Shown here one piece after another: positions 57,978 to 64,000 of a stretch of DNA of 64,000 nt. The notes under the pieces were generated by a model. The model did not search any database, was not told where the DNA came from, and worked only from the letters and a program-made list of their open reading frames with translations. A program made the translations under genes and the position numbers. Position 1 is the stretch's first letter; the number at the start of each line of letters is the position of its first letter. This DNA comes from Agrypnia vestita (lineage: Eukaryota > Arthropoda > Insecta > Trichoptera > Phryganeidae): positions 1 through 64,000 of the forward strand of contig JADDOH010010253.1 of the NCBI GenBank assembly GCA_016648135.1. Reading direction: 5' to 3'.

Positions 57978-60900
57978 CTGTAAATGGCAGAGAAACCGAA
58001 GACGGGGAACCAGTTAAGAAGAAATCATATTTATAAAATGTTATTGTTGTAATATCAACTATAAAGTAAAAGTAAATCTAAAAGTGTGATTTAAAGTATG
58101 AAAAATTATTAATTTAAGATGGTTGACACTTTTTAAATTTAATTAGAGTAATTTCTCATCCACTGATGCTTTAAGATAACCCAGTTTAGTTGTGTTGGTT
58201 TAGTAATTTTACAGAATTACGAATACACATTGCTTTCCGCATCTCTTTCAGATTTATTCATTTGAGTACTTTACAGTTTTGTGTGCAGAAATTAAAAAAT
58301 ATAATGTAATAAATAATATAATTAAACAATACAATAATAGATATCTCACTTTATAAGAAGGTAATTGATAAACACGGTGTTATTGGTAATGCGCTTTCCC
58401 AGCAAGACAAAGTTGCCGATTCTTGTGTTCCAAATTCGATTGTAAATACAGTAGCCGGCAAACATCGTGAACAATTTTCGGCGTAGTGGGGGAAAGTTTG
58501 CGCATGTACACTCCGTACTATTTCACCCCTGAGTCCCAAAATTTGTCTTCTGCGCAGCTGAAGCCATTGTTCAAGATGTTTGCCGGCTATTATACTTGTA
58601 TTTATTTTTAAATAAATTTTTCGTTTATCGCTGTAAGGGCTAAAAAAAGTTATAGACTAATAGATTATTTAAATAAAAGAATAAAGACCCATGCACACTT
58701 TTCTAAACATTCTCCTAATCCTTCATATTCTATGTATTCTATTGCCAATTGAATTGAATTTTTGGAAAACACTTGATTAATGAATTGTCTATTGTATTTT
58801 ATATGGAGAGGTGAAAAAAAAAACCAATATGTAACTGTAGAGTGGAAGACTAAGCGCCGGCTGTATCAACTAGGTTTATAGTAATCTTTCAGTTAAACCA
58901 TCGATTATTGCGATTTCTACCAAACCTGTCTTCGTAAAAATCTACAGTTTTTACGAAAGATTACTATAATACAAGTTAAAGCAACTGGCCCTAAAGCAAG
59001 TAGAGAGCCATTCCTTTAAAATTTTAATATTTTTTATTTAAGTTTTTGAAATATGATTAGTATAGTCAATAATTTTTCACACTGGCTTTCAATTTTATTA
59101 CACTATATATGTATTATATAAAACGTAGATAAACATTATATGTAATTTAAAAAAGTATAAGATATACTTACGTGAGCCAAAGAATCATCGAGCGTGATGG
59201 TTTGTATCGAGGGCGGGTGAACCGGCAGGCGACAGATCCTCTTGAGCAGGTATTCCGAGGGCAGTTTTTCATCCAAGGTCTTTAATAGCTTGAATTCGCT
59301 GCCCGTGATATTTAGTACGCTACGTCCCCTAATCGGTACGTAGCGCGAAACTTCACCACCATTCCATACCTGGATAACATTGGTAATACAAGAGACTCAA
59401 AAAAATCAAAACAGATTAAGTGAACCTATGTATATGCCATTATATTTGAGAGAAACGAAAAAGAATTGGTTATTGATTATCAACTACTGCTAGGACCTGC
59501 GGCAGCCTTCTGTTTAAAGAGTCAAAGTTCTGGAGAACCCACCGGTGAAAATTCAATTACTTAGATAATTTTTTAATCATTGTTTCATAAAGAAATTCAG
59601 CTAATCTGTTATAATGACGTCTTAATGAATCATATTATGCATAGCGCACCTTGAGCGTCGTGGAACTGGCCACCTTCCTTACATCTGGCGGCTTCCGTGG
59701 TTCCAGAGTCCAGGGCAGGAATGTGCCGAGGGTGCCTAGGTATTGGCCCTGCAGGGTCCAGATCCTTACGCTGCTGTCTGCGCTTCCACTGTACATCATT
59801 ATTTTTATTCAATAATCTCTAATCATGATACCATAATAAAAGTTATGTAGAAATTTACTAAATCCGATTGATCGTATAAATTGAGTGAGTAGCTTGTGGT
59901 GTAATGGTCACGACGCTGCCTAGTGATCTGGTGGTCGGTGGTTCGAGCCCCATTTCAGAACACCAGTAAGTTAGTCCTATTTTCATATCACAAGCTTTTA
60001 GCTTAGTTTTTTATATCTGTTAAAAATACTGCCAAAAAACAGGGACAAAAGATCAGAATACTTATAGCTTTTTTTTGTAAAAGTTAATGTATTTTATTAT
60101 ATTCAAGAACACATTGCCTCGGACAGGAGGAGATCCATGGTGCGAATTTCGGTATCAGCCAAATATTATTTCGTGGGTTTGATTTTTCTGTATGTCTTCC
60201 TAATTGATTAATTAATTTGGTTATGTATTTGTTTGTATTTAATTCACATATGTTTTTAAAAATATTGTGACCATGTTTTGGTTTTGTTTGGTGTTTGTTT
60301 GTGACCAAATTACTTATCTAGCAAACAAGGATTTTTTTTTTAATATTGGTTAAATTTGACCCAACTTACTTATGATGGCTTTTTAACAGGTCATAACCGT
60401 TATTTGAGATTTGTATCTGTTTATATTGATGATTGGTAAATTACTTTTTTTTTAAAATAGAATAATCTTTACTTTGGTCTGGAAAATATGTCTACCAAAT
60501 TATTTTTTTTGTATACATATTTTGAAATTCAACATTTCGAATGCCCGTCAAACCACTTAATTTCGCTACTCACGAATATGTATGTTTTCCAGATGTACAA
60601 ATAGGTACTGTGGCACTACACCAAACACGCAAATTGATACGTCACAATCAATATATGCTTTTTAATGGAGTCGTATTTTTAAAGATTTTTATAATAAAAA
60701 TTATTAATGAAATCATTACTCCATGTTATCCATACTGATACACAGAATATAATTAATATTTAGGAATCTATTTCATAAATTTTCATCGGTAATTGTAATA
60801 TGTGAAATTTCCCTATTGATTTTTTGCAATTCGACAGGCAACCATCAGTATTAGACGACAGTTTTATCTCAGTTACCAATCTTCAATCGGATACAAATCT

Positions 60901-63305
60901 CAGTACAAACAGTACCACAAAAAAAAATAGTTCCACGTGTAACCAGTTAATAACGGTTTAACCAAACCATCACTACAAGTTACTGATTTGGAAAATAATT
61001 CCAACATATTTTTTGACTTCTTAAGTTAAAAAAAAACACTTTTGAATAGTACTCCATTTTTAAAGACCTCAGGACATAATTATGTTCCGGGATGTAGACG
61101 AGGGCGCTGATGCTCCTCAAATGAGCCCTGTAACTGGAGCACAGTATGGGGAGAGGCTGATTTCTGCAGAACCTCTTGGCGCGTCCTTCTACGCGGTCCT
61201 TCCACATGAAGGGGAACTGAAGACGCAGCTCAGGCATGCATACATTCACCTGCAAAATAGAAATAAGAAATATGTAGTGTGCTTTATTAAAATATATACT
61301 TACTTACTTACTTACCATCATGCCGTTTCCCCGTGGGGATAAGCAGAGAGGACAGTGCGCCACACTCTTCTGTCCTGACATACAACTCTCGCCTCATCCA
61401 CATTCATACATCTTCGCATGCAAGCTCGACGGTTGTTAAGGCTTCTTACGAGACTATCTTCCAATAACTGGTTAATCCGGTCGTGCCACGTCATATGCTA
61501 TCGTCTTCTCTTCATAGCAACGTCAACACTTGTGAATGAGGAAAGAATAGTAAGAAAGATATATGATACATTCACAAGTGTTGACGGTTCCAGGAAGAGA
61601 GAGCGACCACACAAGACATGGCACGACCAGATTAACCAGATACCAGAATATGGTCCTGTTAAGAGTCTCAACAATCGTCGAGTAAGTTGTATGTCAGGAT
61701 AGAGGAGTATGGCGCTACATCCTCTATCCCTATTCCCGCGGAGAAACGGCGTGATGGTATGTAAGTGATTATGTTATATAAAAGACATAACCTGTTCACT
61801 GACTACGTAGTTCTGCATCAACCATATTTTTATGTAACCCGCAGCAGTGCCAGAGAATAGATATTTGTTGTCAGCATCGGTGGTGAAGCGCGTGACATAG
61901 TCTCCCTCTATATGGACAGCGCGGAAGGACAGCATGTAGCCTCCGGCCGGGTGCTCTGACCAAACCTGGACCATGCCGTCTCCCAAGGCAACGAGAAAGT
62001 TGGCTGAAGATGTGTGAGAATTAATAAATGGAGGACAATACAAATGTTTCTTAATAATAGAATGCCACCAAGTAAATAAAAATAAAAAAACAACAAATTG
62101 CACAAAAAATACTTAAATACTCATGGCACGTCAGAAAAAAGGAAATGAAATATTTCCTACCCATTGAATTATCTATTTCTTTACCAAAGTAGCTTTTATA
62201 CCAAATTTAAAGAAATCATATAACTTTGTAATATGTTCTTTGTGGTTGTATATCTTGTACCAGGTGTGGCGAACCTAGGGCACGCGTGCCAGAGGTGGCA
62301 TGTTTGAGAATTTGGAAGGCACGCGAATGATTTCTAAGTTCAAAAATATTTTTTAAATAATTAATTTGGAAATAATTTAAAGTGATATATTAACGAACAT
62401 AATTAATAAATATGCCGAAGAAGAAATAATGAGACATTGGATTTGCCATTCCAGAAATCTTTAGCGATTTAATGAAACTAGCGAGGCAATATTATAAATT
62501 TTCTCTTCTACATTGCTTGGGAGTCATTATTTTCAGAAATGAATTTCATAAAATGTAATTCAAGAAAAATATTGACTGATGAATCCAGTTGGTCGTGTGT
62601 ATTACTAAAAGTGACGAAATATGAACCAGATATTAAGAATTTGTCATCGAATGAACAACAGAAAAAATCTTATTGATAAATAAATAATGTGTATGTTTAT
62701 TGATTACGACTTTATTTTTAAGAAACTATATTGTAATTTTTAAGCTTGTAAAAAAATTCAGAAAAAAAAACATTTTTTCTATTTCGTTAAATTTTTTTAC
62801 TGTTTGGGCACGCCACACAAACGAGAAATAATATTTGAGGATTTTTGGCACGCGGACCCAAAAGGGTTCGCCACACCTGTCTTATACCATTCACGAACCT
62901 TGTATGACTATTTGACTAGGTAATATTTTTTCAACCAAATGATGTCTTTCAATCTAATGTTAACATTTTTATTTTCAAACTAGGCCTGAGCGTTTCAAGT
63001 TTACCAACCAGTCTCAGCGTTGATCTTTCGACTACTCAGGAAGATGATGGCGTGTGCTGCGATGTGTTGGATCGTCTGCGGCATTTCCGGTGGTTCATTT
63101 CGTGGTCTTTTTATCCTAAGAATTTTAATATTCATATCACATATAAATTCAAATGGCACTGTTTGCTATTAATATACATGTTCAAATTGCTGCTTATGGA
63201 ACTTACTTTATTATATCCTGAGATCGAGATATTGAGCCTAATTTTTTGGGTCTTTTGGAGTATTGAATTTTGATCCTTTCTGTTGGATTCTGACAAAGGT
63301 ATTGT
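57783..63305 (-). CDS. WDY: WD40 protein, WDY/WDR49/WDR64 type
   Basis: Seven 3' exons joined with consistent phases: 63305-63207, 63115-63009, 62003-61792, 61249-61068, 59788-59650, 59369-59172 and 57977-57783 (stop). About 377 aa. WD40 blades are plain: [56 protein letters not shown] followed by [20 protein letters not shown]. After the repeats come [15 protein letters not shown] and [18 protein letters not shown], the C-terminal pattern of insect 'WD repeat-containing protein on Y chromosome' and its WDR49/WDR64 relatives. These are testis or cilium-associated in animals; exact role unknown. The name says nothing about sex linkage here. The 5' part lies beyond 64000. Confidence 0.82.
58020..59160. 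other. Intron with one MITE
   Basis: Intron of the WD40 gene. Contains the MITE at 58851-58994; the remainder is AT-rich with no exon-like segment. Confidence 0.5.
58851..58994. mobile_element. MITE, copy 2 (TWA-type ends)
   Basis: Same family as 20367-20512: inverted GGCTGTATCAACTAGGTTTA and (reverse complement of right end) GGGCCAGTTGCTTTAACTTG, with TAA at both borders. Lies in a WD40-gene intron. Confidence 0.6.
59172..59369 (-). CDS. WDY: WD40 gene exon
   Basis: 66 codons, phase 0 both ends, donor GCTCAC|GTAAGT. Begins [20 protein letters not shown] and ends with [20 protein letters not shown]. Confidence 0.85.
59650..59788 (-). CDS. WDY: WD40 gene exon
   Basis: Completes the Ser codon of the previous exon, then [20 protein letters not shown], a classical WD blade. 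Donor CTCAAG|GTGCGC. Confidence 0.87.
59883..60010 (+). repeat. tRNA-derived SINE, copy C (truncated)
   Basis: AGTAGCTTGTGGTGTAATGG, box B GGTTCGAGCCC, then GTCCTATTTTCATATCACAA; the 3' end is lost. Confidence 0.7.
60020..61060. other. Intron, nothing clear
   Basis: WD40-gene intron, AT-rich, no exon-like segment or recognised element. Confidence 0.45.
61068..61249 (-). CDS. WDY: WD40 gene exon
   Basis: Phase 0 in, phase 2 out (donor CTGAG|GTCTTT). Encodes [20 protein letters not shown] and the [18 protein letters not shown] blade start. Confidence 0.87.
61310..61765. repeat. Inverted pair of retroelement-tail repeats
   Basis: 61310-61510 (minus) and 61560-61765 (plus) are two copies of the dispersed family facing each other, with AACGTCAACACTTGTGAATG at 61520 and its complement at 61572 forming the inner stem. 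Together a palindrome of ~455 bp in a WD40-gene intron. The plus arm reads [20 protein letters not shown]. Confidence 0.65.
61792..62003 (-). CDS. WDY: WD40 gene exon
   Basis: Entered in phase 1, 70 codons, phase 0 out. [20 protein letters not shown] and [20 protein letters not shown] cover two WD blades. Confidence 0.88.
62261..62879 (+). mobile_element. hAT element with transposase relic
   Basis: Perfect 15-bp inverted ends CAGGTGTGGCGAACC / GGTTCGCCACACCTG; flanks TCTTGTAC and TCTTATAC are an 8-bp duplication with one change. At 62521-62676 a 51-codon frame ([41 protein letters not shown]) matches the C-terminal end of hAT transposases. Internally deleted, in a WD40-gene intron. Confidence 0.85.
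63009..63115 (-). CDS. WDY: WD40 gene exon
   Basis: Acceptor AAATTCTTAG|G, donor [33 protein letters not shown] then [14 protein letters not shown]. Phases fit both neighbours. Confidence 0.75.
63207..63305 (-). CDS. WDY: WD40 gene exon, most 5' visible
   Basis: Acceptor GTTGCAG|A, donor ATAATAAA|GTAAGT. 32 codons ([31 protein letters not shown]), phase 2 both ends; short and basic, accepted mainly because both phases fit. Confidence 0.55.
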
Positions 63306-63610
63306 CTGCAACAAAAAAATTCTTCATTGTATTTAAATATTCGTATAAATTATTACTATGTATTGATTATTGTTAAGGCTGGTTTGTATCAATGGAATGC
63401 GGCACACTTAGATAAGTTTCAGAGATTTAATTGAGATAAATATTGATCTGGAGATTAGCTCAAGTCGGTAGAAAGAGCCAACAAATTCAAACCCATGTAC
63501 ACGAAGTTTGATTTGGCAAGACTATGTCCAGAACCTAATCCATAAATACCTAAAACTATTTATTCTGAAAATTTAAACAAACGAAAGGTATTTATTAAAA
63601 AACAAACATT

Positions 63611-63868
63611 TGAGTCGTATATTTCCAAACACCACTAATTCCATATCAAAACAATTTACAGCGGGTCAAGTAATTTATACCTTATTGTGTGAGATGTTAT
63701 TACCTGCACTGTTAGTTTTTCTAGAAAGTTTGTTATAAATGTAAACAAACTTTCTAGAAAAACTAACAGTGTAGGTAATAACATCTCACACAATAAGGTA
63801 TAAATTACTTGACCTGTTGTAAATTTCTTTGGTTTGGAGTTAGCGGTGTCTGGAAATATACGACGCAT
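63611..63868 (-). repeat. Foldback hairpin element, copy 2
   Basis: Same element as 39805-40067 but reversed: the loop reads GTTTGTTATAAATGTAAACA, the complement of copy 1, and arm-specific differences (CCATATCAAAACAA) also swap sides. Confidence 0.8.
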
Positions 63869-64000
63869 TTATTCCATTTTTATTGCTGCTCTGAGATTTA
63901 TGGAGGCAGTTGCTGGCTACAATTCACCAGGAATCGCAAAAGTGACACTATGTATTAATGCTTATCGGTTCCCTCGTAACCCTGCAAGCATCCTCATTCT

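Noticed and set aside
63656..63868. 70-codon ORF similar to one at 39801
   Set aside because: Both are chance frames through the arms of the foldback element.

Overview
The window is insect nuclear DNA, most probably lepidopteran. It is AT-rich, its genes are broken into short exons with GT-AG introns, and it is heavily loaded with transposable elements. Small TIR elements, Penelope-like elements with GIY-YIG endonuclease, tRNA-like SINEs, TTAA-flanked and TA-flanked elements and a dispersed retroelement-tail repeat all fit a moth or butterfly. No bacterial, phage or CRISPR feature is present.

Three host genes can be followed with phase-consistent splice sites. (1) x16 (9G8/SRSF7-type SR splicing factor, minus strand, 25612-29652): RRM, CCHC zinc knuckle and RS domain on three coding exons, about 207 aa, with a candidate frame-changing cassette exon at 26298-26421. 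(2) Rab3GAP2 (non-catalytic Rab3GAP subunit, plus strand, 34886-53712): eight exons, about 1,300 aa, including one 2.5-kb exon; the first coding exon was not found. (3) A WD40 protein of the WDY/WDR49/WDR64 type (minus strand, 57783-63305): seven 3' exons, about 377 aa, with the 5' part beyond the window. Rab3GAP2 and the WD40 gene are convergent.

Less certain genes are a two-exon HTH transposase-like gene (19885-20225, plus), a divergently oriented unrecognised gene (11990-19416, minus, three phase-0 exons) and several isolated candidate exons (8778-11252, 22349-22408, 55241-55491).

Layout: 1-7.7 kb is transposon debris (mariner, pogo-like, LINE, SINE, Penelope-like tail). 7.7-19.4 kb is AT-rich with the uncertain minus gene and a pair of MITEs. 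19.4-25 kb has the divergent gene pair, MITEs and simple repeats. 25-30 kb is x16, whose intron carries a LINE and a hAT element with a TTAA element inside it. 30-34.8 kb is Penelope-like, TTAA and hAT insertions. 34.8-53.9 kb is Rab3GAP2, whose introns hold Tigger, hAT, Penelope-like, LINE and foldback elements. 54-64 kb is mariner/hAT remnants and the WD40 gene.

The most unusual parts are a 1.8-kb intronic array of about 15 degenerate ~118-bp units made almost entirely of alternating GAA/TTC blocks like heat-shock elements (48.46-50.26 kb); a head-to-head Penelope-like dimer inserted into a LINE with a 14-bp target duplication (44.51-46.79 kb); hammerhead-ribozyme-like cores in several Penelope-like ends; and two ~260-bp foldback hairpins in opposite orientation (39.8 and 63.6 kb).
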